This document shows, one piece after another, positions 16,709 through 24,886 of a DNA stretch of 38,803 nucleotides (its first letter is position 1; the number at the start of each line of letters is the position of its first letter). The position numbers and the translations under genes were made by a program. The notes under the pieces were generated by a model. The model saw only the letters and a program-made list of their open reading frames with translations. It ran no database searches and had not been told where the DNA came from. Source of the stretch: UBA1732 sp045114455 (GTDB lineage Bacteria > Verrucomicrobiota > Lentisphaeria > Victivallales > UBA1829); contig JBGUKN010000048.1 in NCBI GenBank assembly GCA_045114455.1, positions 1 through 38,803 of the forward strand. Reading direction: 5' to 3'.

Positions 16709-18298
16709 CTACATCCGTTTGAAACGGGACGGTTTCGCCCGGAACGCCGCCAGGAACGGGAACAGGAACGGCGGACAGACGGCGAAATAGGGCAGGAAGC
16801 CCAGGAAGACCGTCCACGGAAGCAGACGGCGGGATTTCAATTTCAGCAGGGACAGCACGGAGGATGCGGCAAATCCCGCGAGCGGGACGGCGGTCCACAT
16901 CGCCAGCCATGTCCAGTTCGTGCAGACAGCGGGAACGAACGGCGACCAGCCCAGCCGGAGGGCGGCGGGGATCAGGCACAGCAGCAGGACGGCGGCGGCA
17001 AAGACGCCCATCGCGCGGAATTTGTTTCCCCGCTGGAACAGCAGTCCCGCCAGAGCCGGGATCATCCACCAGATGTTCAGCGGCATGAGCAGCGACGTCG
17101 CCCAGCAGAAAAAGATCGCCGTCACGAAGAACAGCACGAATCCGCATGCCATGAACTTGAGGTAGAAAAACATCTGAAGGCAGAACCCCGCCAGAACGAG
17201 CGACGCGGGATCGACGTACGGAAAGAACAGATCCAGCCTGAGTCCGCGGTACACCGTCAGGGTCAGCGCGCCGAGCACGGGGTCCGAACCGCCGGACATG
17301 ATCGTGCGGATCAGGCCTTCGCAGGACGCGGGCAGGAACAGGTCCAGCATCACCGTGGTCAGGACGCTCCACAGGAATGCCAGTTTCCAGGGCTGGTACA
17401 GCCGGGCCGTCAGGTACACCAGCCCGGCCGCGGCCACATACCCGACACGCGACGGCGCGAGTTCGCCGATCCGGATCGCCGCCAGCAGCATCGTCAGCAG
17501 GAACGCCCCTTGCGCGTACTTCACATGCCGGACCTCTTCCGCGTCGACGTCGGAAAGCGATGCGACGCGGTCCTGCATCGGCTTCACGCTGCGGAACCGC
17601 CATTCGTAGGCGGTCCAGATCGATAGCAGACCGTCGCGGAACTTGATCTTCTTGCCTTCCGACGGCTTGCGCGGACAGTAGGAAACCGGCACCTCGTACG
17701 GATGGATGCCGAGCCGGAGGAGTTTCGCCGTGATCTCGGGCTCCCATTCGAACCCGTCGCACTCCAGGTCTTCCGCCAGGGCCCGGATCAGGCATCCGCG
17801 GAACGTCTTGTAGCAGGTGGCCTCGTCCGTGAGGTTCGCGTTGAACAGCAGATCGATCAGGAACGTCAGGCTGAGCGCGCCGAGGTAGTATCCCGGCGAC
17901 GAATAGATGCGGTTCCGGTTGCTTTCCTCGCGCGAACCGTACACCACCTCGCATTCCCCGCTGAAGATCGGGGACGCGCATGCTGCATAGTCGCCGGGAT
18001 CGTACTCCAGGTCGGCGTCCTGGATGATGACCGCCTCGCCCGTGGTAACCGGGATCGCGCGCTTCACGGCGGCCCCCTTGCCGCCGTTTTCCTGGTCGAT
18101 GCAGAATGCCTGCACCTCGGGATGCGCGCCGATCCAGGTGCGGATGAGTCCGGGGGATGCGTCCGTGGAACCGTCGTTCACGATCACGAGCTCCAGCCGG
18201 AGATCGGGCGTCTGCGTCGCCGCAACGCGGTCGAGCATGGACACGACGGTCTTCTCTTCGTTGAAGACCGGGATCACGACGGACAGCAGATTCGGCAT
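16709..18298 (-). CDS. Family 2 glycosyltransferase with C-terminal multi-pass membrane domain
   Basis: 529 residues. Residues 1 to about 235 are a GT2 domain of the dolichol/polyprenol-phosphate sugar synthase type: VVIPVFNEE, VNDGSTD, the NGGKGAA block and the DADLEYDP metal-binding motif. From about residue 270 to the end there are roughly eight hydrophobic segments. This suggests transfer of a sugar from a nucleotide sugar to a polyprenyl phosphate at the inner membrane; the acceptor and sugar are not identifiable from sequence. ATG 18298 has AAAGG eight bases upstream. It lies 36 bases after argS in the manA-argS operon. With a mannose-phosphate isomerase homolog in the same operon, polyprenyl-phosphate-mannose synthesis is a plausible but unproven role. 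Confidence 0.88.
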   Translation of the reverse strand: MPNLLSVVIPVFNEEKTVVSMLDRVAATQTPDLRLELVIVNDGSTDASPGLIRTWIGAHPEVQAFCIDQENGGKGAAVKRAIPVTTGEAVIIQDADLEYDPGDYAACASPIFSGECEVVYGSREESNRNRIYSSPGYYLGALSLTFLIDLLFNANLTDEATCYKTFRGCLIRALAEDLECDGFEWEPEITAKLLRLGIHPYEVPVSYCPRKPSEGKKIKFRDGLLSIWTAYEWRFRSVKPMQDRVASLSDVDAEEVRHVKYAQGAFLLTMLLAAIRIGELAPSRVGYVAAAGLVYLTARLYQPWKLAFLWSVLTTVMLDLFLPASCEGLIRTIMSGGSDPVLGALTLTVYRGLRLDLFFPYVDPASLVLAGFCLQMFFYLKFMACGFVLFFVTAIFFCWATSLLMPLNIWWMIPALAGLLFQRGNKFRAMGVFAAAVLLLCLIPAALRLGWSPFVPAVCTNWTWLAMWTAVPLAGFAASSVLSLLKLKSRRLLPWTVFLGFLPYFAVCPPFLFPFLAAFRAKPSRFKRM

Positions 18299-18334
18299 GG
18301 CGGGCCTTTCGGACGGGGTACGCGCCCCGGGAGA

Positions 18335-20128
18335 TCACATGGCGTCGGGAATGCCGATCGTCAGGGCGGCGAGGCCGTCCGCGAGAATGTCGCGCACGGC
18401 GAAACAAAGCGCCAGACGCATCGTGCGGACCGCGGGGTCGCCGGCGTTCAGCACCTGTTTTTCCCGGTAGAAGCGGTTGAAGAGTTTCGCCAGATCGAGC
18501 AGATAGTTCACGAGGATGGAGCAGTCCATCTTGTCGGAGGAGGACCGGATGGCGTCGGCATACCGCAGGGAAACCACGGCCAGCGCCTTCTCTTCCGGCG
18601 AATCCGCGAGCGACCAGTCGACCGAAGCGGGGTCGAACGCGATGCCGGCGTCGCGGCATTTCCGCACGATGGAGTTGATGCGGGCGCAGACGTACTGGAC
18701 GTACGGGCCGGTGTCGCCCTCGAATTTCAGCGATGCCTGCGGATCGAACATGATCGTGGTCTTCGGATTGAATTTCAGGAGCATGAACTTCAGCGCGCCC
18801 ATGCCGATGATCTCGCTGCGGGATTCCAGGTCGGCGGGCGGTTCCTCGCCTTCCTTCACGCGCTCCATCGCCGCCGCCTTCGCCAGAGAGTGCATCTCGT
18901 CGAAGAGGTCGTCCGCGTCGACCACGGTGCCCTCGCGGCTCTTCATGCGTCCGGACGGCAGGTTGACCATGCCGTAGGAGAGATGGAACAGGCTGTCGGC
19001 CCAGGCGTAGCCGAGACGTCCGAGGATGGTGAAGAGCATGCGGAAATGCAGGTTCTGTTCGTCGCCGACGACCCAGATCATGGTGTCGGGATGGTGCTCG
19101 TCGTGCTTGAGGATCGTGGTGCCGATGTCCTGCGTGATGTAGACGCTGGTTCCGTCCTTGCGGAGGAGGACTTTCTCGCCGAGCTTGCCCAGGTCGACCG
19201 TGACCGCGCCGTCCGCGCGCTTGCCGAAGATGCCCTTCGCCAGGGCGTCGGCGATGACGTCCTTGCCGAGCAGATAGGTCTGGCTTTCGAGGTAGGTTTT
19301 GTCGAAATGCACGCCCATGCGGCGGTAGGTCTCGTTGAATCCGTCGATCACCCATTTGTTCATGGTGGTCCACAGGGCGCGGACCTCGGGATCGCCGGCC
19401 TCCCACTTGCGGAGCATCTCCTGCGCCTGTTTTCCGAGTTCGGTCTCAAGGAAAAGGTCGTCGGAGGACTTGTCGGCGAGTTCGGGATGCGCCTCCTTCA
19501 GCGCCTTGACCTCGTCGGACAGCATTTGGTTGAACTTGACGTAGAAATTGCCGACGTAATGGTCGCCCTTGATCCCGGCCTGTTCCGGCGTGACGCCGTT
19601 TCCGGTCAGCTTGTAGGCGAGCATGGATTTGCAGATGTGGATGCCGCGGTCGTTGATGAGGTTGACCGGCACCACGTCGTGCCCGGCGCGCGCCATCACG
19701 CTGGCGAGCGTCATGCCGATGCAGTTGTTGCGGACATGACCGAGATGCTGCGGCTTGTTCGTGTTCGGGGCGGAGAACTCGATGAGGATCTTGCGGCGGG
19801 AGTCCTCCGGGAACGGCACGTCGGCGAGAAGCGACTTCACGTCCGCGACGGAATCGCGGAACAGTGCGGCGGGCTTCAGCGTGATGTTCACGAACGCCTT
19901 GATCTTTTCGGCGGAGACCACGTCGGGATCCTTCATCAGGGATTCGGCGGTCTCGGCGGCCAGAGCGTCCGGCGCGCCTTTCAGCGCCTTGGCGAGGCGG
20001 AAGCAGTTCACGGTCAGGTCGCCGTTCATCCCCGCGGGACACGGCTCCCAGGGGATGTCGAACGAGGAATCAAGGGAGCGCGAGGCGCGGAACGAATCCG
20101 CCAGACGGGAAAGGCATTGGATTTTCAT
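18335..20128 (-). CDS. argS: Arginyl-tRNA synthetase
   Basis: Class I synthetase charging tRNA(Arg). 597 residues, in the normal range. It has the N-terminal additional domain (residues 1 to about 110), the catalytic core with SAPNTNKPQHLGH (HLGH as HIGH signature), the MKSREG sequence in place of a canonical KMSKS as is usual for ArgRS, and a C-terminal DALR anticodon-binding domain with the YVQYVCARI and FNRFYRE blocks. ATG 20128 lacks a clear Shine-Dalgarno sequence. It lies 31 bases after the manA-like stop, probably in one operon. Confidence 0.97.
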   Translation of the reverse strand: MKIQCLSRLADSFRASRSLDSSFDIPWEPCPAGMNGDLTVNCFRLAKALKGAPDALAAETAESLMKDPDVVSAEKIKAFVNITLKPAALFRDSVADVKSLLADVPFPEDSRRKILIEFSAPNTNKPQHLGHVRNNCIGMTLASVMARAGHDVVPVNLINDRGIHICKSMLAYKLTGNGVTPEQAGIKGDHYVGNFYVKFNQMLSDEVKALKEAHPELADKSSDDLFLETELGKQAQEMLRKWEAGDPEVRALWTTMNKWVIDGFNETYRRMGVHFDKTYLESQTYLLGKDVIADALAKGIFGKRADGAVTVDLGKLGEKVLLRKDGTSVYITQDIGTTILKHDEHHPDTMIWVVGDEQNLHFRMLFTILGRLGYAWADSLFHLSYGMVNLPSGRMKSREGTVVDADDLFDEMHSLAKAAAMERVKEGEEPPADLESRSEIIGMGALKFMLLKFNPKTTIMFDPQASLKFEGDTGPYVQYVCARINSIVRKCRDAGIAFDPASVDWSLADSPEEKALAVVSLRYADAIRSSSDKMDCSILVNYLLDLAKLFNRFYREKQVLNAGDPAVRTMRLALCFAVRDILADGLAALTIGIPDAM

Positions 20129-20159
20129 GAATCAGGGAAAGGTTGGTATGAAGAGTAAA

Positions 20160-21161
20160 TTAATGCGTTGTGCGGATCAGCGTGACCGGAGCGGACGGCT
20201 TCACGCGGATGACATAGTCCCCGAGCGCGGCGGGAAGCAGCGCCGTCATGCCCCGCGGAATGGTCGTCACGTTGCCTCGGACTTCGACATCCACCGGGCC
20301 GCTGATGGCGGTCAGCAGGTGGAAACTGCGCGTAGCGCGGGTCGTGTCCGGCCAGTCCCCCGCGAGACGGAGCTCGTCGCAATGGAACTGCGGACAGCGG
20401 TTGATGATCGCGTATTTGCGGTTGCGCGCGGCCTTGTCGCTGACGCCCGTGATGCGTGCGGGAGTGCGGTCGATGAAATCGATGCAGCGGAGACCTTCCT
20501 CGGGATGGAGTTCCTGGTCGGGATCGGGGCGTCCCCAGTCGTTCAGCAGGTAATCGGTGTTGCTGTTCTGCTGGATGTCGAGCACCAGATTTCCGGGGTC
20601 GATGCAGTGGACGCGTCCGGCATTCACGAAATATGCGTCCCCGGCCACGGCGTCGAAGGACTGAAGCACGCTCTCCACGTCGGGCGTGGACAAAAGCTCC
20701 AGGAAACGGTGGCGAGTGGCGTTCGCGCGGATGCCGACCATGATCTTCGTCCCCGGCTCGGCGTCCAGCACATACCACATCTTCGTCTTCGGCTCCGCGC
20801 CGTTCCCGATCTGACGGGCGGCGTTCTCGTCCGGGTTCACCTGAAGCGGGATGCGTTCGCCCGTGTCGATGATCTTCACCAGCAGCGGGAACCGCGTCTC
20901 GCGGGTCATGTCGCCGATCAGGTAGGACGGCCCCAGAATCGTGCAAAGATCATGCAGGGTCTTTCCGGTAAGAGGACCGTTCGAGATCACGCTCTCGGCG
21001 CCCTCGCGGTCGCAGATATCCCATGCCTCGCCGAAACGGCCTTCCTCGGCGGGGAGTTCGCGGTTCAGAACGCGCGCGAGCTTGTCGCCGCCCCACGGCG
21101 TCCGGCGGTACATCGGCTCGAACAGCAACGGGTATAAATCATCTTTGGAAAGGGTTGTCAT
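20160..21161 (-). CDS. Mannose-6-phosphate isomerase homolog, type I, with altered metal site
   Basis: 333 residues of the cupin-type ManA family, which interconverts fructose-6-phosphate and mannose-6-phosphate. Seen: RRTPWGG near the start, GEAWDI, NGPL.GKTL, GRVHCID, and QNSNTDYLLNDWGR. Type I enzymes bind zinc through a Q/K-x-H pair (QVHP), a Glu in the KTE-x-WY motif and a distal His. Here the sequence reads LQVNPD and KTKMWY, so the first His is Asn and the Glu is Lys, while the distal His in GRVH remains. I checked both codons. The protein may bind metal differently, use another substrate, or be inactive. First gene of an operon with argS and a GT2, behind its own promoter. Family sure, activity unsure; hence no gene symbol. 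Confidence 0.85.
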   Translation of the reverse strand: MTTLSKDDLYPLLFEPMYRRTPWGGDKLARVLNRELPAEEGRFGEAWDICDREGAESVISNGPLTGKTLHDLCTILGPSYLIGDMTRETRFPLLVKIIDTGERIPLQVNPDENAARQIGNGAEPKTKMWYVLDAEPGTKIMVGIRANATRHRFLELLSTPDVESVLQSFDAVAGDAYFVNAGRVHCIDPGNLVLDIQQNSNTDYLLNDWGRPDPDQELHPEEGLRCIDFIDRTPARITGVSDKAARNRKYAIINRCPQFHCDELRLAGDWPDTTRATRSFHLLTAISGPVDVEVRGNVTTIPRGMTALLPAALGDYVIRVKPSAPVTLIRTTH

Positions 21162-21202
21162 CGACAGATAATCCGTTCACGTTTTTAACTTTTTGCTTAT
21201 AC

Positions 21203-21230
21203 AATATACAACCGCAACCGGAAATAACAA
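21203..21230 (-). promoter_or_regulatory. Promoter of the manA-like - argS - GT2 operon
   Basis: Minus strand: -35 TTGTTA (21225-21230), 16-base spacer, -10 TATATT (21203-21208). Confidence 0.7.
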
Positions 21231-21343
21231 ACCGTACGCCGTTTTTTTTTCAAAAAAAGCGATGCGCGCCGAAGACATCCCCCCTGCCCCGAAACAGGAA
21301 TCGAAACGGCGGCCGGTCTTTTCCGGGACAGTTTTCCGTCGGC

Positions 21344-23497
21344 TCAGACGTGCTTCATGCGGCCGAAGAGATTGCCGTATTTCTTCAGGTTCAGGGACTC
21401 GACGAACGACGCGATCTTGGTCGTGGTGGAGCACGGGTCGATGGAAGCGTCCATGCAGTCGCCCTCCAGCGCCAGCATCGGCAGGCCGATTTCCTCGAGC
21501 TCTTCGCGCAGGAGCTTCGTGAACGGACGGTCGGCGAGGCTGCACCGTCCGAATCCATGCGTGTACAGGATGCAGCCGGTGAACTTCGCCTTCGCGGAAA
21601 GGTCCTTCACGTATTTCACGCGCAGCTTCGGGTCCAGGAATCCGGTCGTGAGGAGCTTCCGGGCGAGCGATTCGAACGGATGCTTCGGGTCGAGCGGCGC
21701 CCAGCCGACATAGTTGGTCTCCTCGAACACGATCGGCGCGTTGCAGACGGTCTCAATGTAGTCGAGGTGCTTGGAATCGTAGAACGGCGGCAGATGAAGC
21801 CAGAGCAGACGGTGCGTGTCTTCGATGGAATAGCGCTTCTCCGCCCATTCCTTTTTCTGAAGCAGTTCCTCGTAGTAAGTCTTCTGGATGTCGACGAGCT
21901 CCTGAGTGCCCCACAGCTGGCTGAAGATGACGGCATTGTAGACCGCCTCGGAACCGCGGATCAGCGGCGGCGAGGTCCACCTCAGTTCGTTGCATTTGCG
22001 CGAGTAATCCGTCGCGAGATTGGACAGCACGCAGGCTTCCTCCAGACGCGCAGGATCGAGCTTGTAGCCGAACGCCTCCTCCATCTGTTCCACGGACTGG
22101 CGCAGGCCGTCGGCGATCTGTCCGACCGCGTTGGTGTTCGCCAGATTGATGGGGGTGTGGAGCGAGAAGAAACGGTCCTCGAATCCGTAGGTGCGCGCCA
22201 GGTCGGCGAAAATGCGCTCGCCCTGCTGGCACGGCTGGCTGGTGGAAACCGCGAAATCGGGTTTCTTCAGCGGAAGCCCCTCCAGCATGCGGAGGAACGT
22301 GCATGTCTGCTGGTCGAATCCCTTCCGGGCGGCGGCGTCAAGCGCGGCTTTCACGCGCTTGGTGCTGCGTCCGAAGAGCGCGGCATAGGTCTCAAGCGTC
22401 AGGGTTCGTGCGCCGAACGCGTTCAGTATCTCGGTCGGGAAGAAAAGGTTGCGCCAGACCGTCGGCCTGCCGTCCTCCTTTCCGCTGAACAGGAAGGAAC
22501 GTTTATTGCTTGCCACGCGCATGGCGACGGATTTCTGGCGGGTGGGCTCGTACTGGACGGGATCCGGGTCGAGCCTGCCACGCAGTTTGCTGTATTCCAG
22601 CGCGAGAACGGCGGCGCCGAGCGCGCCCATGACATTATGGAATTCCGGGATGATGATCTCGCACCCCGTGATCTCCTTCATGAAATACGCCACGGCATGG
22701 TTCGATGCCACGCCGCCCTGGAACAGGATCGGATGCGACGGGTCGTGGTGCATCAGCATCTGGCCGACGCCGTTCAGGATCGTGCGGGCCTGCGCCCGGC
22801 ACGCGCCCGCGAGCAGGTCGCCCATCGGGATGCGGTTCTTGAACTTATTGATGGATGTGGCGGACAGCACGGCGCAGACGGAGCTGAACTCCGTTTTCGC
22901 ATCGTAGTTCACTTTGTCCGCCATTTCCTCGACCGGGATTCCGAGCTTGGCGGCCACGCTGTCGAGGTAGCTGCCCGTGCCCGCGGCGCACACGCCGGAC
23001 ATCATGGAGACCCACATGCCCATCTTGTGGTTGAACACCATGCACTTGCTGTCCTGCCCGCCGCAGTCGATGATCGCGTCCACGTTCGGATAGTAGCGTT
23101 TCGCCCCGGCGACGTGCGCGGAGACTTCGCTGACCTGGAAATCGTACGGGATGAAGCGTTTCGTATCCTCCACGATCTGGCTGCCCGTCACGACCGTGCA
23201 GGCAATGTCCCCGGCGGTGATGCCGGAGTCGAGTGCGGACTTTGCGACCTCCGCTGTCGTCTCGCACGAGATGTTTCCGGCGTTCAGCCCCGCCTCGGAA
23301 AAGAATGTGGCGAGCGTCTTTTTCAGCGCGCCCATGTTGCAGCGTCCGCAGGAAGTGCAGCGCCCCGTGCAGGAAAGCATACCGGAATCCACCGGCTTCG
23401 TGCGCTGGTAGGTCGTGTGGACCACGCGCCCCTTGTCGGTGATGACGACGGCCTTGAATGTCGTGGATCCGATATCGATCCCGAGGTAATATTTCAT
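21344..23497 (-). CDS. Fused 2-hydroxyacyl-CoA dehydratase-type activase and HgdB-like reductase
   Basis: 717 residues. Residues 1 to about 300 are a BadF/HgdC-type ATPase (GIDIGSTT at 6-13, CGGQDSK, FQGGVASN) with C170 (CAAGTG) and C208, the pair that ligates the inter-subunit [4Fe-4S] cluster of HgdC. Residues about 345-705 resemble HgdB/double-cubane proteins: FFPTEILNA, C399, C423 (TSQPC), C652 (GFGRC). Further cysteines are C642, C681 and C689. Activases normally inject low-potential electrons into a separate partner using ATP; here both are on one chain. No HgdA-like partner is adjacent, favouring a DCCP-like reductase of unknown substrate over a classical heterodimeric dehydratase. An extra CX3CX2CX2C cluster lies at 43-53. 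ATG 23497 has AGGTG six bases upstream; an in-frame GTG at 23506 is possible. Monocistronic. Confidence 0.88.
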   Translation of the reverse strand: MKYYLGIDIGSTTFKAVVITDKGRVVHTTYQRTKPVDSGMLSCTGRCTSCGRCNMGALKKTLATFFSEAGLNAGNISCETTAEVAKSALDSGITAGDIACTVVTGSQIVEDTKRFIPYDFQVSEVSAHVAGAKRYYPNVDAIIDCGGQDSKCMVFNHKMGMWVSMMSGVCAAGTGSYLDSVAAKLGIPVEEMADKVNYDAKTEFSSVCAVLSATSINKFKNRIPMGDLLAGACRAQARTILNGVGQMLMHHDPSHPILFQGGVASNHAVAYFMKEITGCEIIIPEFHNVMGALGAAVLALEYSKLRGRLDPDPVQYEPTRQKSVAMRVASNKRSFLFSGKEDGRPTVWRNLFFPTEILNAFGARTLTLETYAALFGRSTKRVKAALDAAARKGFDQQTCTFLRMLEGLPLKKPDFAVSTSQPCQQGERIFADLARTYGFEDRFFSLHTPINLANTNAVGQIADGLRQSVEQMEEAFGYKLDPARLEEACVLSNLATDYSRKCNELRWTSPPLIRGSEAVYNAVIFSQLWGTQELVDIQKTYYEELLQKKEWAEKRYSIEDTHRLLWLHLPPFYDSKHLDYIETVCNAPIVFEETNYVGWAPLDPKHPFESLARKLLTTGFLDPKLRVKYVKDLSAKAKFTGCILYTHGFGRCSLADRPFTKLLREELEEIGLPMLALEGDCMDASIDPCSTTTKIASFVESLNLKKYGNLFGRMKHV

Positions 23498-23544
23498 CAA
23501 TAGCACCTAAAAAAACAATGTGTTAGATAAAAAATTATCCATAT

Positions 23545-23574
23545 AATATACCTCCTTTTCGCGCCTTTTTCCAA
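23545..23574 (-). promoter_or_regulatory. Promoter of the activase-dehydratase fusion gene
   Basis: Minus strand: -35 TTGGAA (23569-23574), 18-base spacer, -10 TATATT (23545-23550). Leader about 40 bases, AT-rich. Confidence 0.7.
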
Positions 23575-23706
23575 TTCGAAAACAAAAATAAAAGACATTT
23601 CCTCCTGCTTTTTTCAAGCTCCAATACTATTTCGTTCCCCTTTTTTCGCATCTCTTTTTATCAAAAAACGGAAAACGCCGGAATATAAAGGGAAACCGGT
23701 TTTCCG

Positions 23707-23746
23707 CATAAAAGATAATCCCTCCGGACCTGAATCCGAAGGGATT
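23707..23746 (-). terminator. Rho-independent terminator of the tig-prfB operon
   Basis: A 12-bp stem with one G-T wobble (23735-23746 with 23717-23728), 6-base loop, followed on the minus strand by ATCTTTTATG. It lies 28 bases after the prfB stop. Confidence 0.8.
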
Positions 23747-23773
23747 GGAAACATTTCTTCCCGAGAGAAGAGG

Positions 23774-24865
23774 TCAATGACGTTCGCGCAGCCAGGCTTC
23801 GACGAACTGGTCCAGGTCGCCGTCGAGCACGGCGGCGGTATTGCCCGTCTCCACGCCCGTGCGGAGGTCCTTCACCATCTGGTACGGCTGGAGCACATAG
23901 GAACGGATCTGGTTGCCCCAGGAATTGTCCGTCTTCTCGCCGGAGATCTGCGCCGCCTGCTGACGGCGTTTTTCCTCTTCGAGTTCGTACAGGCGCGCCT
24001 TCAGCATCTGCATCGCCATCGCGCGGTTCTTATGCTGGGAGCGTTCCACCTGGCAGGAGACGACCACGCCGGTCGGCAGGTGGGTGATGCGGACCGCGCT
24101 GTCCGTACGGTTCACGTACTGGCCGCCCGCGCCGGACGCGCGGTAGGTGTCGACGCGGAGGTCCTTCTCGTCGATCTCAATGTCAATCTCGTCCTCGATC
24201 TCCGGGAACGCGTCGACGGAGGCGAACGACGTATGACGGCGCGCGTTGGCGTCGAAGGGGGAAATACGGACGAGGCGGTGCACGCCGCGTTCGGCGCGCA
24301 TGTAGCCGTAGACGAATTCCCCGGTCACTTTCAGGACCGCGCTCTTGATGCCGGCTTCGTCGCCGGGCTGCATATCGATGATCTCGTCCTGGAACCCGCG
24401 GCGTTCGAACCAGCGACGGTACATGCGGAGCAGGATGCTGGCCCAGTCGCAGGACTCGGTGCCGCCTGCGCCCGCGTGGATGTACACGAAACTGTTGCAG
24501 CGGTCGAACTTGCCGGAAAGGAAGCTCACGATCTCGAGCTTGGAAAGCCCTGCCTCGAGCTTGGTCCAGGCGTCGTCGGATTCCTCCAGGAAAGACGGAT
24601 CCTCTTCGGCCAGTTCGGCGATCGCGAGGAAGTCGTCCGCCTCGCGTTTCAGCTTATTGTAGGGCTCCACGATGTTCTTGCAGGAGGAAAGTTTCTGGAC
24701 TGTCGCCTGCGCCTTCTCCTTGTCGTCCCAGAAATCGTTCTGCGCCATAGTCTTTTCGATCTCGGCGATCTGCGCCAGCGTCTCGTCCACATGCAGATAG
24801 TTCGACAGTTTCGACAGGCGTTCCGTCAGGTCCGCGCCGTGGGCTTTGATCTCGTCAATGGTCAT
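23774..24865 (-). CDS. prfB: Peptide chain release factor 2, without programmed frameshift
   Basis: Recognises UGA and UAA stop codons and triggers peptide release. 363 residues in a single continuous frame. SPF (202-204) is the RF2 codon-recognition tripeptide and GGQ (247-249) the catalytic loop; the surrounding SGAGGQ.VN and SCQ.ERSQ blocks are standard. Most bacterial prfB genes carry an in-frame UGA near codon 25 read through by a +1 frameshift. Here the equivalent position, after LSNY, reads CTG CAT (L24 H25) with no stop, so that autoregulatory loop is missing. ATG 24865 has GGAG ten bases upstream. It ends the tig-clpP-clpX-eda-prfB operon. Confidence 0.97.
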   Translation of the reverse strand: MTIDEIKAHGADLTERLSKLSNYLHVDETLAQIAEIEKTMAQNDFWDDKEKAQATVQKLSSCKNIVEPYNKLKREADDFLAIAELAEEDPSFLEESDDAWTKLEAGLSKLEIVSFLSGKFDRCNSFVYIHAGAGGTESCDWASILLRMYRRWFERRGFQDEIIDMQPGDEAGIKSAVLKVTGEFVYGYMRAERGVHRLVRISPFDANARRHTSFASVDAFPEIEDEIDIEIDEKDLRVDTYRASGAGGQYVNRTDSAVRITHLPTGVVVSCQVERSQHKNRAMAMQMLKARLYELEEEKRRQQAAQISGEKTDNSWGNQIRSYVLQPYQMVKDLRTGVETGNTAAVLDGDLDQFVEAWLRERH

Positions 24866-24886
24866 GGGTCGTTGTCTCCGGGAGAA

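Noticed and set aside
16641..19406. Long minus-strand frame overlapping GT2 and argS
   Set aside because: It is Arg/Pro/Gly-rich nonsense out of frame with two genes whose catalytic motifs are clear.
21240..21343. Terminator after the activase-dehydratase fusion gene
   Set aside because: T-runs are present on the minus strand near 21250, but I could not find a stem longer than 3-4 bp directly before them.
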